From Lithodes maja (Eukaryota; Arthropoda; Malacostraca; Decapoda; Lithodidae), in contig JBAKBP010001408.1 of NCBI GenBank assembly GCA_037953745.1, positions 124,001 through 188,000 on the forward strand: DNA of 64,000 nt, written 5' to 3'. Below are positions 1 to 10,424 of this stretch, in pieces (the stretch's first letter is position 1; every line of letters begins with the position of its first letter). A program made the translations under genes and the position numbers. The notes beneath the pieces were generated by a model, which was not told the origin of the DNA, did no database searches, and worked only from the letters and a program-made list of their open reading frames with translations.

Positions 1-2
1 CC

Positions 3-236
3 AGAGTGGACAGAAGGGTGCTGAGCTGGTATAGTCATGTTGAACGAATGGGAGATGAAAGGCTTACAAAGAGAATATGTGAGTCAGGTACAAGGGGAGA
101 TAGAAGGGCAGGAAGACCCCCATTGAGATGGAGAGACTGTGTAAGAAAGGCTTTGGATGATAGAGGAATGACTATAGATCAGGCAGGGGAAGTGGTGGTG
201 GACAGGAGTGAATGGAGAATGCTTGTGAATAGTTGA
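3..236 (+). CDS. LINE RT protein, C-terminal tail (partial)
   Basis: Open from the window edge to a TAG stop, this frame encodes about 77 residues. It contains the Trp-Tyr-x-His-Val-Glu-Arg-Met block and a Gly-Arg-Pro-Pro-Leu-Arg-Trp block, both typical of the C-terminal tail after the thumb in these LINE proteins. It differs from the matching tail at 40916-41150 at only about two residues (Ser for Gly in the WYxHVERM block; Gly for Glu further on). No catalytic residues lie in this piece. The true start is outside the window. Confidence 0.8.
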   Translation, partial: RVDRRVLSWYSHVERMGDERLTKRICESGTRGDRRAGRPPLRWRDCVRKALDDRGMTIDQAGEVVVDRSEWRMLVNS

Positions 237-611
237 GTGAACACGTGGTCATTTGGAGTAAGGGGTCGGGCGCAAGTTGGACTAGATAATAGTCCATCAG
301 GCGCCTGGCCCGGGGGGACGATTAATATGAAGGGTGTGCCTGGAAGTGTGGTGGGAGGGCTTGTGGCTTTGGCTCCGCTGCACGTCTGCCTGCCGAGATC
401 GGAACCTCTCCGGGTGGTCAGGGGCCGGGGGAGTGCTGGAGCGACCTTGGTAACCCTGGTCTCTGGGTCTTCTCCTGGGTGACCTGGATGTGTGTGAGTT
501 TGTGTTTTTTATGTATGTTTATTTTTTGTTTTATGTTGTTTTTGTGTTTTCCCTGTTCTTGCTCTGTCTTGAGTCGGCTACCCCCAAAAATTATGGGGAT
601 TGGGCCTGAGC

Positions 612-633
612 ATATAGATAGATAGATAGATAG
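612..633 (+). repeat. (ATAG)n LINE tail
   Basis: A short ATAG microsatellite ends the LINE copy. The same kind of tail ends two further copies of related LINEs at about 36884-36903 and 41519-41537, so it belongs to the element's 3' end or target rather than being a chance microsatellite. Confidence 0.8.
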
Positions 634-642
634 AACCCTTCT

Positions 643-1608
643 TCTTATACTGTCTATCTTTTCTCTCCTATGGGCTCCTCCGACCATAAACTTATCTCTG
701 TTACCTGTCCTATCTCTCCAGTACGGCCACCCGATCCTCCTAGCCAGCGGCGCTTGTGGCACTTTGGCGCTGCCGACTGGGAGGCTCTCCGGCAGTACTT
801 CTTTGATTTCCCATGGAATGATTTCTGCTTCCGTGGCCGGGGACCCTCTGAGAGTGCTGAACGCATTACCGAGGTAATCCTATCGGGCATGGAAGCATAC
901 ATTCCATTCTCTTTCTGTCAGACTAATTCTAAAAAATCTTGGTTTACTCACGCCTGTTCTACTGCTGTCCGCAATAAGGAGGAAGCATTCAAATGGTACC
1001 GTCGCCTTAAAACTCAAGACTCTCATTCTTCCTATGTTTGTGACCGGAATCAAGCCAAATCTGTTTTTCGACTTGCCAAACACTCTTTCATCAATAATAA
1101 ATGCACTGAACTATCCAACTCTAGCTCTTCCCAAGCTTTCTGGCATCTAGCCAAAAACCTCTCCAACAATTTCTCTTCCTCGTCTTTCCCTCCCCTTTCC
1201 CACTCTGATGGTACAACCATCACTTCTTCCTCTGACAAAGCTAAACTCTTCGCTCAAACTTTTGCTAGCAACTCCACCTTGGATGATTCCGGTGCTATTC
1301 CTCCCTCTCCACCCTCCTCTCTCTTACTTATGCCAAATATCCTAATCTCTTCTAAAGATGTACTTTCTACCCTCTCTGGGCTTAACACTAATAAGGCATA
1401 CGATCCGGACGGTGTTCCTCCTGTTGTTCTCAAAAACTGTGCTTCCATGCTGACTCCCTGCCTAGGAAAACTCTTTCGTCTGTTATCCTCTAACATCTTC
1501 CCTTCATGCTGGAAGTTTGCTCACATTCAACCTGTCCCAAAGAAGGGTGACCGCTCTCAACCCTCCAACTATCGTCCAATTGCTCTCATCTCTTGTCTTT
1601 CTAAAGTT
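643..1608 (+). pseudogene. LINE endonuclease end and RT N-terminal part
   Basis: The frame opens with the end of an AP endonuclease (Gly-Ser-Ser-Asp-His, the catalytic SDH motif, at about 673-687). It passes through the linker between EN and RT and into RT with PVPKKGDRSQPSNYRPIAL at about 1540-1590, the motif 1-2 region of RT. A Lys-Ala-Tyr-x-Pro-Asp-Gly-Val-Pro-Pro block at about 1395-1420 matches the usual KAxGPDGxP motif with Gly changed to Asp. The frame is then cut at Ser-Lys-Val by the LTR insertion; the rest is at 3461-4737. Confidence 0.85.
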
Positions 1609-3460
1609 TGTTACGACCGGGCACTCGGGTACACTAGGGCTCTTACACAGGACTCGAGTATGGCTCGCTGCCACAACGGAAACACACGATCCCAACCCCA
1701 GAGTACTGCCAGCCGAACAAAAAACGCCACTACCCTCCAGAGTTCTATCTGCTATAACGGGGTATACAAGAACTCGGTACTAGCGTTTCACACAACAGAC
1801 TAATAACAAGACGGGAGTTATCTAGTCTGGTCAACAATCAAACAAAGAAGAAAGTACTACAACACTAAAGAATAGTGTTGGCCGAAGCCGAAGTAATCCA
1901 CCCTTGAACTAAGAACTTAAGAAGTCCTCCACCCTCTACTTCGGATCGGCACTATTACGTTACGTTAAACAATAGTCCTCGAGCATCAAGCAAGGAATCT
2001 TCTGATAAGTTAGATGCTTCTCGAATACTCGTAAGAAGTAAGTATCGGATTTTGAACAGCAATTTAATGAATAACTCACTGGTAATTAAAGGCTTTAAAT
2101 TGACATAAGAAGAATTATAAGAATAAGAATAAGCAATAGGATATGGCAAACATTAAGAAGAAGTACTCCGACAATGCACTGGCAATAGCCTACTAAGATT
2201 GTGCTCGTGGGCCACTAATCTCTGAAGTAGCTAAGCGTGCCACACATGAAATCAATAGTGCTTAAACAATAATATACATAAGGAGAAGCTTCAATACTAT
2301 GCTGTATCTGCTGGTCGAGCAAAGTCTAGCTGGGATATCTAAGGTTAAGAGACAATGGCTGAGCAAGCGGCTCGTAGCCTAGCGAGGTCCTTAAGACTGT
2401 GCGGCCAAATTACGGTAATTGACGGGATGCTCTCTTGAGAGATCCAGATCACTAGTATCTGGTTCTCTCCTGGCGATCCTCTCAAAGTCAAGCAAATGAG
2501 ATAGCACAGTGTTGGGTGGCACAGGCAAAAGCCCTCACTCGCAACACAGTGCTAAACTCCCACGGTACACAGTCAGAAAGACCACCTAGGCGTTCCACGT
2601 CTCCGTTGCAATTGTACTGGTTCAACCGCAACCTAGTACTCATAGGAAATCACAACTCAGAAACCCTATCCCAGTCTAGCATTGCCTAAACCAGCAGAAA
2701 ACAGGAACATGAATAATCGCACACAGGGAAATGCATATACGAGTGCAACAAACATCAATCAATCCTATTCTAGTTAACCCTTCCAAAAATAGGCTATCTA
2801 ACAGGCACTTATCTCGTGAGAACTCAAGCGATAATACTTTGGCTGACTAAATCTGCACCAAAGGGGTCATGGAGGTTAAACAGGGACGAGAAGAGAAGAA
2901 GATAGGCTGTTCAGAGAGTAGAGAAAGTTCACATCAGTCGGAAGAATATGGATAGTTGCAAGGGATATGAGAAGTCGCTTTGCCTGATGAGTTCTGAAGA
3001 AATGGTGGCAAGAACCTCTCTTTTTATACTCGGCCCTCTAGCGGCATATCTCAAACTACTTAAGGACCGCCCACTGGCAATCATGACGTCATATTCTCTC
3101 TCAATCTGGGATCGACAAAGAACTTCCCACGCGCTGAGAGGGAGGAAGGGAGGAGGGAGGAGGGAGTGAGGCCTACACACCTCGTGGCGCGCTCACTGGC
3201 CGTCGTTACATAACTCTCTCTCTCATCATTGTATATAAGTCCCACACACAATACTTATATCTAATGATATAAAATAGAACTCGTTGACTTAGAAGAAAAC
3301 AAAATACATAATGATAATACTTATAGTACAACGGTTCACATAAACTGAGTTAGGAAACTCTACACAGACTACAGCCAAAGTTCCTGCCCTGACGATCCTA
3401 GCGAGAGTGGGGCCTGACTGGGCGTTCTGTACAGCATGCTCATACTCGACATGCGTCACA
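1609..3460 (-). mobile_element. Solo LTR, Gmr1-like gypsy family (copy 1)
   Basis: The insertion is bounded by TGTTACG on the left and GCGTCACA on the right (plus strand), so on the minus strand it reads TGTGACGC...CGTAACA. It is flanked by the 4-bp direct repeat AGTT (1605-1608 and 3461-3464). Internal blocks match the solo LTR at 44153-45852, for example AAGTCTAGCTGGG, GCGGCTCGTAGCCTA and the GACGGG-ATGCTCTCTTGA region near 2320-2450. The LTR at 59477-61271 has the same termini. No internal coding region remains, so this is a solo LTR left by recombination. Confidence 0.85.
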
Positions 3461-4737
3461 AGTTTTTGAAACTATTCTTGCTTCCAAATTTCTTAAGCAT
3501 TTTTCTTCTCATAATCTGCTCTCAGATCGCCAGTATGGCTTCCTTAAGGGTCGCTCTACTGGTGATCTTCTTTCATATCTTACTAACTCTTGGTCATGCT
3601 CCTTTTGGGACTTCGGTGAGACTTTTTCTATTGCACTAGACATATCGAAAGCTTTCGATAGAGTTTGGGACAAATCTTTAATTTCTAAACTACCCTCCTT
3701 CGGTTTCTATACCTCCATCTGTGCCTTTGTCTCTAATTTCTTTTCCGGCCATTCCATAGCCGCGGTTGTGGACGGCCATTGTTCACTTCCTCACTCTATA
3801 AACTCTGGTGTTCCTCAGGGCTCTGTCCTATCTCCTATTCTTTTTCTAATTTTTATAAATGATCTCCTTAACTGTACCTTAATTCCCATCCATTCATACG
3901 CAGATGACTCAACCTTACACTACTCCATTAGTTTTTCAGAACGCCCCAGCCAGCAATCCCTTAACGACAAACGTAATGAAGCCATAGAACTCTTAAATTC
4001 TGATCTAAATACTATCTCCAATTGGGGCAGAGAAAACCTTGTTACCTTCAATGCTTCCAAAACCCAATTTCTCCATCTATCTACCCATCAGGATCTTCCA
4101 GCGAACTATCCCTTATTCTTCAACAATACAAAAATCAACCCTTCATCTTCTCTCAATATGCTTGGTGTCTCTTTTTCTTCTGCTCTCATTTGAAAGGACC
4201 ATATTACCAGTCTTGCTAAGGCAGCCTCCCAGAAGCTGGGTGTGCTCAACCGCCTTAGGGGGTTCTTTTCCCCTGCACAGCTTCTTGCTCTGTACAGGGG
4301 CATAGTGCGTCCTTGTATTGAGTATTGTTCACATGTGTGGGGAGGTTCCTCTCACACAGCTCTCCAAGACAAAGTTGAAAGGAAGGCCTTTCGTATCATT
4401 AACTACCGTCCACTCACCAACTCTTTGCAAACTCTCTCTCCGCCGCAATTTTGCATCTCTCTCGCTATTCTATCGCTATTATTATAATCAGTGTTCCTCA
4501 GAGCTATCCCAGTGCATACCACCTCCTTTACGTAGGGCACGTGGTACCCGTCTTGCAACTCAATCCCACCCCTACTCTGTGCAACTCTCCAACCCAAGAG
4601 TGAAACGTTACTCTCAAACTTTCTTCTACTCAACAGCTGAGCTCTGGAACTCTCTCCCAGAATCAGTCTTTCCCTGTTCCTATGACTTAAATTGCTTCAA
4701 ACTCCGTGTGTCCAAGCATTTTGGCTCGATCATCCCT
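3461..4737 (+). pseudogene. LINE RT palm, thumb and C-terminal part
   Basis: This continues the RT frame in phase from the other side of the solo LTR. It contains SDRQYGF near 3520, ALDISKAFDRVWD near 3635-3670, SGVPQGSVLSP near 3805-3835 and the catalytic Tyr-Ala-Asp-Asp at about 3897-3908. The frame is open to 4190. There a TGA replaces what is normally Trp, and a frameshift near 4440 moves the last 100 codons to another frame. The family C-terminus (LWNSLPESVFP block near 4640-4675) is still recognisable. The copy cannot now make full-length protein. Confidence 0.85.
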
Positions 4738-4848
4738 TGATTTTGGCCCGGTCACTCTTTCAACTATGGGGGAGGCACTCGCTTTTGGCAATTCTGCCTT
4801 TTGCCTCCCTCAATCACATAGAAAAAAAAAATAAAAAAAAATCTAACA

Positions 4849-5439
4849 TAATTGAGACAATGTAGAGAAAGTTTAGCATCCTTTCGATAGGATCCACCAA
4901 TTACTACACCACTTAATCAATGTCTTTGATCGAAATTTTATCCTGTCATTATGAAATATGAATACAATAAATAGTAGGTTATAGTCCAGGTTAACACTTA
5001 AATTAAAATTGATAACTCGTGTTTTAAGAGTTATAATACTAGATTTCAACATTGATAACACGGTGATGAATTTGTAGATGTAGAGTGCAACTAATTTTCA
5101 ATATAGATAAACACTACGCTGGAGCTTATAATAAGGAAAATAATTCTGGTTTTCAACACGGAATACCAAGGAAAGAAAATTAAACCAATCAGATAATATG
5201 CAATATGCAAATAACAAATTAAATGTGCAAAATAGTTATATAAACAATAACATTTACATAGAATATACCAAAACAAAAAATGCTGAAAATAGAAAACCTG
5301 AAAAAGAGCAATTCTAATATACAAATCAAATTTATGCAAAGTAAGTTGAACACGGAATCGTACCCACAAAAATGTCACAGGTCTGTTTACAAGTCTCTAC
5401 TGCCTTACACATAATGAAAACAATTTATGGTCTAGCATT
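4849..5439. other. AT-rich spacer, nothing recognised
   Basis: Between the LINE tail and the envelope transmembrane segment I see only AT-rich sequence with short chance frames. Part of it may be the 3' untranslated end of the errantivirus-like element on the minus strand, but no LTR terminus could be recognised. Confidence 0.4.
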
Positions 5440-7188
5440 TTGAATAATCTCAATCCTTGTCAACCTACCCTCAATGTTCTTGGAAATTACAAGGAAAATG
5501 ATAATGAAAATAAGCACGACAAGACCAGTAAACAGTGGCAGAGGGTAGACGTACTCAGGGCGAACGAAATGCATGAACGACAACGTATCCATGGATGTGT
5601 TAACTAATCATCTCCAAAGTTTCAATCTCACGCGAAATTATCTTGGGGAAATGAAAAGTTGTTTGTAATATTTACTTCAGACGGAATGCTAGCAAACAGA
5701 ATATCCTGTTCTGTGAACGAAAGCATGTGAGTGAATGATGGATAAAGAGTAAGATGAGATGAAACCAACAGACACGAGTCCCTTACATAAACTTGGCCAA
5801 AACATGATTTATGAAAGGGTGCACGGTCCGGGCAAGTAATTAGTAGTTCTGAAGCATTCACAAAATAAGAAAATTAGTATTAATTACGTGAACATGACAA
5901 AAATTGGTGAAATTGAACCGGAGTGAAATTACAGTTATCCAAGATATCGGCATTGCCAATAATAGCTTGAACGCATTTGTTAGACTTCATTGGCAGTAAA
6001 GGAACGGCAGACGCTGGGCAAATATTAAACAAGCCGAGAGCCGTGTGACACAACGCATGAACAGTGGAGGAACTCAGTAACGAATAGTAATAACCTGTAT
6101 ACTTCCCTTTCGAAACTAGCAAATTCTCGGCAGGGAAATTAATAGTGAGCAAGGAATTACGAAATTTTACCGGAAAAGGTATAATTTCAGTCCAAGACAA
6201 AATCATGTCGGAAGCAAAAGGGACCAAAATAAGAAATTTACCGTGACTCACGTACACCTCGAGGAATGGGTAATAAGACTCTAATTCTGAGTGACCCACC
6301 AAAGGTAACAAATCAAATTCCCTATTTGCCAATTTCAGTAACTTGTATAAGTCAGCCAAGGAAAGTAAGTCAGATGTCACTAGCCCGTTCTCCGTGTAAA
6401 CTAAAGCATGCATATAGCGCTCAAAATCCTTCCCCAAAATAGTAGATCAAATATGGAAAGTGTCAATACGAGTGGGTATCATGACGAGCTCCTCAAAAAA
6501 AGTTACGTTACTCTCCAATGCATTTAGTGACCCTTGTACATCATTAAGAAATGTACTCATATCAGTAATGGTTGTTATCATGCTTTGCAAATTCATGTTG
6601 TTCGTAGACATAATCCTGTTCAGTTTCTCCAAATATATAGAAAGATCCTCAATTTTACTCTCAACAGATTGAAGGTCCTCCTCAATAACGAGGCCAAACA
6701 AACCCTCAAGTAACTTACCACCTACATTAATCAACCCCCGTTTACGGCGAGAGTGAGAGTCAGGTTTTGCATTAAGAAAAACATGGTCTACCTCAAGGTT
6801 AAGAGATACAACGTTGTATCTCTTAACCTTTGTCTACCTCAGACTGCACAATAGACAATTTCCAGCGCATCAAATGAAACAAATCCACAGTCTGAGTATT
6901 AGAGTGCTTAGTCAAATCTTGAAGCTCGTCCAACTTATCCCTCGTTCTAGTTACATCCTCCGAAACACTAACACATCCCTGTTTAATCTTAGTCAAATAT
7001 GCCAAATCCACGTAAGATCCTACCACATCGGAAACTATTACATTACCCTTAGGTCTCATAATCATCCCCGACCTAGTGAAATTGGTAGGATTGCCTGCGC
7101 TAGCGGCGACAGTGCGTAGCTGTCCAGCCAACCATCCCAGTATCCAGAATACCAAGACGCGCCCCACAATCCTTCCTACGACACCCAT
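5440..7188 (-). pseudogene. Envelope-like glycoprotein gene, broken
   Basis: Several frames in order carry an N-terminal hydrophobic signal-like stretch (first 45 residues from 7188) and a basic RRKR cleavage-type site at about 6733-6744. A Gly-rich hydrophobic stretch follows directly, arranged as in fusion peptides of the insect gypsy/baculovirus F envelope class. Further on are a coiled-coil-like helix (6690-6450), an ectodomain, and a hydrophobic anchor at about 5535-5460. The frame is broken in at least three places: a 46-bp net palindromic insertion at 6795-6840, a break near 6440 and a break near 5870. Described only; it is a decayed genomic copy. Confidence 0.75.
6786..6840. repeat. 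Tiny perfect palindrome with 9-bp direct repeats
   Basis: Two 18-base arms (6795-6812 and 6813-6830) form a perfect palindrome centred on AACGTT. It is flanked by GTCTACCTC on both sides (6786-6794 and 6832-6840). The net extra length is 46 bases, which breaks the envelope frame. It reads as a palindromic insertion with a 9-bp target duplication, or a fold-back repair event. Confidence 0.7.
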
Positions 7189-7227
7189 CTGAGGAAAAAA
7201 AAAAAAAAAAAAAAAATTACTATAAAT

Positions 7228-7506
7228 TTACATGTAAAATGAATCCAAATTCATTCCCAAACTGTCTACCCACCATTGACCAACAAAATTACTTCCCTCT
7301 TTAACAAAAGCAACATTACTCGATCTTAAATTATATTTATGAGCACCCGTTGTCTTTGTAGGCCGTTTACGTCCCCTAACAATCCTCGTCTCTACATCAT
7401 CCAAAACTGAGAAAATATTTCTGTGTTCTTCCAACCCAGTGAAATGTTTGACAGCCTGCCCATGGGTCACACTTAAGTGAAAAGTCTGGGGTTCGTTACC
7501 CGACAT
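7228..7506 (-). pseudogene. Pol C-terminal tail of errantivirus-like element
   Basis: A 92-codon frame ends in a Tyr-Asn-Leu-Arg-Ser block followed by Gln-Trp-Trp-Val-Asp-Ser-Leu and Phe-Tyr-Met. The tail of pol in the second element (about 57690-57580, minus) has Tyr-Asp-Leu-Arg-Ser, Gln-Trp-Trp-Leu-Asp-Asn-Leu and Phe-Tyr-Met in the same order, so the two are homologous. YNLR-type tails are common at the end of gypsy integrases. A run of about 20 A residues (7195-7216, plus strand) separates it from the envelope start. Confidence 0.6.
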
Positions 7507-7535
7507 AATGACGTTATTTTCGGGAGGTGTGGGAA

Positions 7536-7625
7536 TTACTGAGTGGGTTAGTGAATGGTAAAAAATATTAGCTTCAATAGTTTAACTCTTGTTGAGTTAT
7601 GTGAGGTTATAGAAGCAAAACACTA
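7536..7625 (+). repeat. 90-bp repeat, also at 21104-21180
   Basis: This stretch begins with the MITE-type end ACTGAGTGGGTTA. It continues with a sequence (GTGAATGGTAAAAA, then TATTAGCTTCAATAG) repeated almost exactly at 21104-21180. It marks the same MITE end next to the same flank in two places, which suggests that the flank belongs to a larger repeat family. Confidence 0.6.
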
Positions 7626-7665
7626 GTCAGTCAAACTCTCTCTCCCAGGGCCTATCGAGGGCGAT

Positions 7666-8574
7666 TTGGATCCGAGGGTAGTGTCGCCGGACAGACCCAG
7701 TCAAGTAACTGGGTCTTTTCGGGCGTGTCACCGGGCCTGGCCCCGGCGAACTTGGGCAAGGACAGTGGTACGCAAAGGGATCACCTGGCGGTGGCTCCGG
7801 CGACCTCGTTTATGTCAGACTCAAGAAGTCAATCATGTTTCTTTAGAGGTGGAGTCGCTAGTCCAGGAAATGATCACCAAGCATGTCATTGTCCCGGTCG
7901 ATCCAACTTGCCCTGTATTCACGTCCAGACTTTTTCTAGTGCCAAAGAAGGACAGTGTTCATATGCGACCAGTAGCAGATCTCTCACGTTTGAACGACTA
8001 TATTCACAATGTACTCTTCAGGATGCTCACTGTGAATCACATCAGGCTAACCCTTCCACCACTAGGGTGGATGTGCTCATTAGACCTGACAGACGCCTAC
8101 TGGCATGTCCCCATCAATAAACGGTTCCAAAAATTCCTCGCCTTGAGGATCAGGCAAGAGACTTACGTCTTTCAAAGAATGCCATTCGGGTTGAATCTGG
8201 CACCGACAATTTTCACAAAATTAGTCCGGCAGGCCCACATGCCAATGTTAAATCAGGGGATCAAGGTGTTGTGGTACCTGGACAATTGGCTGGTAGTGGC
8301 AGAGTCAGAGAGTTTATGCAAAACCCATGTCAATCTCGTTATCAATCATGTACAATCCCCAGGGTTCAAGGTCAACTTGCCAGAGTCGCATCTTGTTCCC
8401 ACATGGGCAATTAAGTGGATAGGTCTGGACTGGGACACAGCAAATCTTACTCTCGGTCAGAGTGTGGACAACCGCAACAGATTTCGAAAGAAATTATTTG
8501 TGTTTCTCCAGTCTGAACACGACGAGGAGGAAACTGGGAGTCTCTGGTCGGTTCTCTCAACTGGATCCAACTAA
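7666..8574 (+). pseudogene. DIRS-like reverse transcriptase
   Basis: From about 7825 the frame matches DIRS RT. It has a Phe-Leu-Val-Pro-Lys-Lys-Asp block, Met-Arg-Pro-Val-Ala-Asp-Leu-Ser-Arg-Leu-Asn, Ser-Leu-Asp-Leu-Thr-Asp-Ala-Tyr-Trp-His-Val-Pro, and Arg-Met-Pro-Phe-Gly-Leu-Asn-Leu-Ala-Pro. At 8278-8292 the catalytic motif reads Tyr-Leu-Asp-Asn instead of Tyr-x-Asp-Asp, loss of one metal-binding Asp. The first 50 residues do not resemble RT and the true start is unclear. A frameshift follows near 8490. Confidence 0.85.
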
Positions 8575-8591
8575 CTGTAAAGTTTGGCCGG

Positions 8592-9345
8592 TTGAAAGTA
8601 AAGAGATTAAGCTTGGAAGGCAACAAATATTTCCCGCTAATGCCGGCGGGAAAATTGTGGAAAATTCCTCCCTTAATTCACAACTTACGGTCGGTCTGGG
8701 CGAAGAAAGAGATATTGCACTCAACCATGACGTGGGTTTCTCCCCCACCTACGGTATGGGTAGACACAGATGCTTCGGGGACAATAGGCTGGGGTTATCA
8801 GTTAAGCCTAGGCCACCAAGGGCAATGGCTTTGGCCCCAAACCGAGAATTATCATATCAATGCGCAGGAACTGTTAGTCCCTTTGGTTTCCTTCAAACTC
8901 ACGGCACCTCATTGCGGGGGAAATCAGTAGGATTTCGGATGGACAATTTGAATGTGGTACATTGCATTCAAAAGCAGGGGTCAACGAGGTCTCGGAAGTT
9001 GCTAGAGTTGTCAGAGAAGATTTTTGCTCATAGCTGAGCATTCAACTCCACGCTTCTTATCTCCCAGGCGTTGCGAACGTCTGGGCAGACGCACTGTCCT
9101 GGCGACAGAGCAACACTGTAGAATGGGCCATCAAGCAGAGTGTCTTCAACAAGATGATTGCAGAGCCTTATCGTCCACAAGTGGATCTATTCGCATCCGA
9201 AGTGAACCACAGACTCCCTCTCTACCTAGCCTGCCGGGTAACAACTTCTGCGGGGGTCCAGACGCATTGCCGGAGGACTGGAAGAAGTGGAGTTCCATCT
9301 ATCTTTTTCCTCCTCCCGACGCTTCACTCATGTGTCAGGTAGTTC
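8592..9345 (+). pseudogene. DIRS-like RNase H region
   Basis: Adjacent frames encode Thr-Asp-Ala-Ser-Gly-Thr-Ile-Gly-Trp-Gly (8763-8792), Asn-Ala-Gln-Glu-Leu near 8860 and Met-Asp-Asn-Leu-Asn-Val-Val near 8940. They match the Asp, Glu and Asp positions of an RNase H. Downstream, Gly-Val-Ala-Asn-Val-Trp-Ala-Asp-Ala-Leu-Ser near 9070-9100 and Pro-Gln-Val-Asp-Leu-Phe-Ala near 9175-9195 are blocks typical of DIRS proteins between RNase H and recombinase. At least two frameshifts separate these pieces. Confidence 0.8.
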
Positions 9346-9493
9346 ACAAACTACGGGGTTACCGAAGCCTAGTCTCGATGATCGCGCCTCTTTGGCCGGC
9401 TCAGACGTGGTATCACCAGTTGAAAAAATGGTGCGAGAACCCGGTGTCGCTCCCGGTCTCGTATTTCCACTTGGAGACAATTGGCAACCTAGA

Positions 9494-9856
9494 GACCTCG
9501 CTGACTTTTGCCTTTTGGACATTCAGAAAGCTAAATGGTTAACTCCATATGGGGAAAGTGTCACTAATAAATTGCTTAATCAGTATACTATGTCTACCAG
9601 GAGGCAATACCAATCCCATTGGAAAACTTTCACAACCTGGATAGTAGAAACGGCGCAAACAGACACATCAGAAGCTTTGGTTTATAAGTACTTGGATTAT
9701 TTGTTTGACCACCAGCACTTTTCTGTAGTTACACTAAAAGTTCATATGTCTGCCATTAGAGCTCCCTTTTACGACCTCACTGGTCTATCCATACCACAAG
9801 AGGAGGAGAAAGGGCTCATGAGGGCGTGTTTCAAGCTTCGCCCACCACCCAGTTAG
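9494..9856 (+). pseudogene. Tyrosine recombinase, N-terminal domain
   Basis: The frame includes a helical block with Tyr-Thr-Met-Ser-Thr-Arg-Arg-Gln-Tyr-Gln-Ser-His-Trp-Lys near 9580-9625 and a second helix with Ser-Ala-Ile-Arg-Ala near 9745. This fits the SAM-like core-binding domain of tyrosine recombinases in DIRS elements. The frame stops at 9854-9856 and the catalytic part is found further on at 10425-10764. Confidence 0.7.
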
Positions 9857-10153
9857 CTCATGCCTACCTGGTCACTGGACAAAGCCTTATCCTTGCTTCA
9901 TTCGCACAAGTATAGTCCTGCGCCGGATTTTGACTCATTATTAAAGAAGGTTGTGTTCCTTATGGCCTTCGCTACATGAAATAGGGTGTCAGAGCTGGCA
10001 GCGATGAGCAACGAACCTAATTGCCTCAGGTTTAGTAGATTAAATGAATATTTGCAAATTGCTCCATCTCCCACGTTCGTGGCAAAGAATGAGCATAGCG
10101 AGCATGTGTTTTCGGAATTTACAATCCCGGCTCTCAAACGGGGACATACACAT

Positions 10154-10417
10154 CGGTGACAGGTCAGTTGAACCAGTGCCACTTCAACCAGTGCCACTTT
10201 AACCAGTGCTAAATCAACCAGTGGCCACTTCAACCAGTGACCATTTCAACCAGTGACCATTTTAACCAGTAGGTTAGGTTAGGTTAGGTTAGGTTAGGTT
10301 ACTGGTTAAAATGGGCAATGGTTGAAATGGTCACTGGTTGAAGTGGCCACTGGTTGAGTTAGCACTGGTTAAAGTGGCACTGGTTGAAGTGGCACTGGTT
10401 TAACTGACATGGAACCG
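10154..10417. mobile_element. Foldback element with (TTAGG)n centre
   Basis: Two long inverted arms are built from repeated CAACCAGTG-type units (about 10165-10270 and 10303-10405). They meet at six tandem AGGTT units, the arthropod telomere sequence TTAGG, at about 10269-10301. The ends read CGGTGACAGGTCAGTT and, inverted, CGGTTCCATGTCAGTT. The element is flanked by TACACAT on both sides (10147-10153 and 10418-10424; TACACATC if the boundary is moved by one base). It sits inside the recombinase gene. No coding capacity is visible. Confidence 0.85.
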
Positions 10418-10424
10418 TACACAT

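Larger units (their letters stand above)
1..633 (+). mobile_element. RTE-like LINE, 3' end (copy 1)
   Basis: This is the last part of a non-LTR retrotransposon. It holds the C-terminal end of its RT protein (3-236), about 375 bases of 3' UTR and an (ATAG)n tail at 612-633. The stretch is nearly identical to 40915-41537, where a longer copy of the same family sits. Differences are a few substitutions and small indels, for example around 285-300 and 590. The near identity implies recent activity of the family. The element continues to the left of the window. Clade placement as RTE-like rests on the YRGISLLS-type RT motif seen in the longer copy and is tentative. Confidence 0.85.
634..4848 (+). 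mobile_element. Jockey-like LINE, split by a solo LTR
   Basis: A 5'-truncated non-LTR retrotransposon starts in the last strand of the AP-endonuclease domain and runs through RT to an A-rich tail at 4818-4846. A 1852-bp LTR (1609-3460) sits inside the RT coding region. Removing it and one AGTT copy gives a continuous reading frame across the junction, so the LTR arrived after the LINE. The left end abuts the ATAG tail of the preceding LINE. Relatives of the same protein family occur at 12530-14190 and, inverted, at 23120-23660. Confidence 0.9.
5440..7540 (-). mobile_element. Errantivirus-like LTR element, env region remnant
   Basis: On the minus strand this region carries the tail of pol (7506-7228) followed by an envelope-like gene (7188-5440). 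It is truncated at about 7540, where the end of a TTAA MITE (ACTGAGTGGGTTA) begins. No RT, integrase core or recognisable LTR remains. A second element of the same family, with integrase and RNase H preserved, lies at 50462-59476 and shares the pol-tail and envelope blocks. I infer an endogenous, non-functional arthropod retroelement. Confidence 0.8.

Noticed and set aside
10261..10301. True chromosome end
   Set aside because: Only six TTAGG units at the loop of a symmetric foldback with flanking duplications; interstitial, not a telomere.
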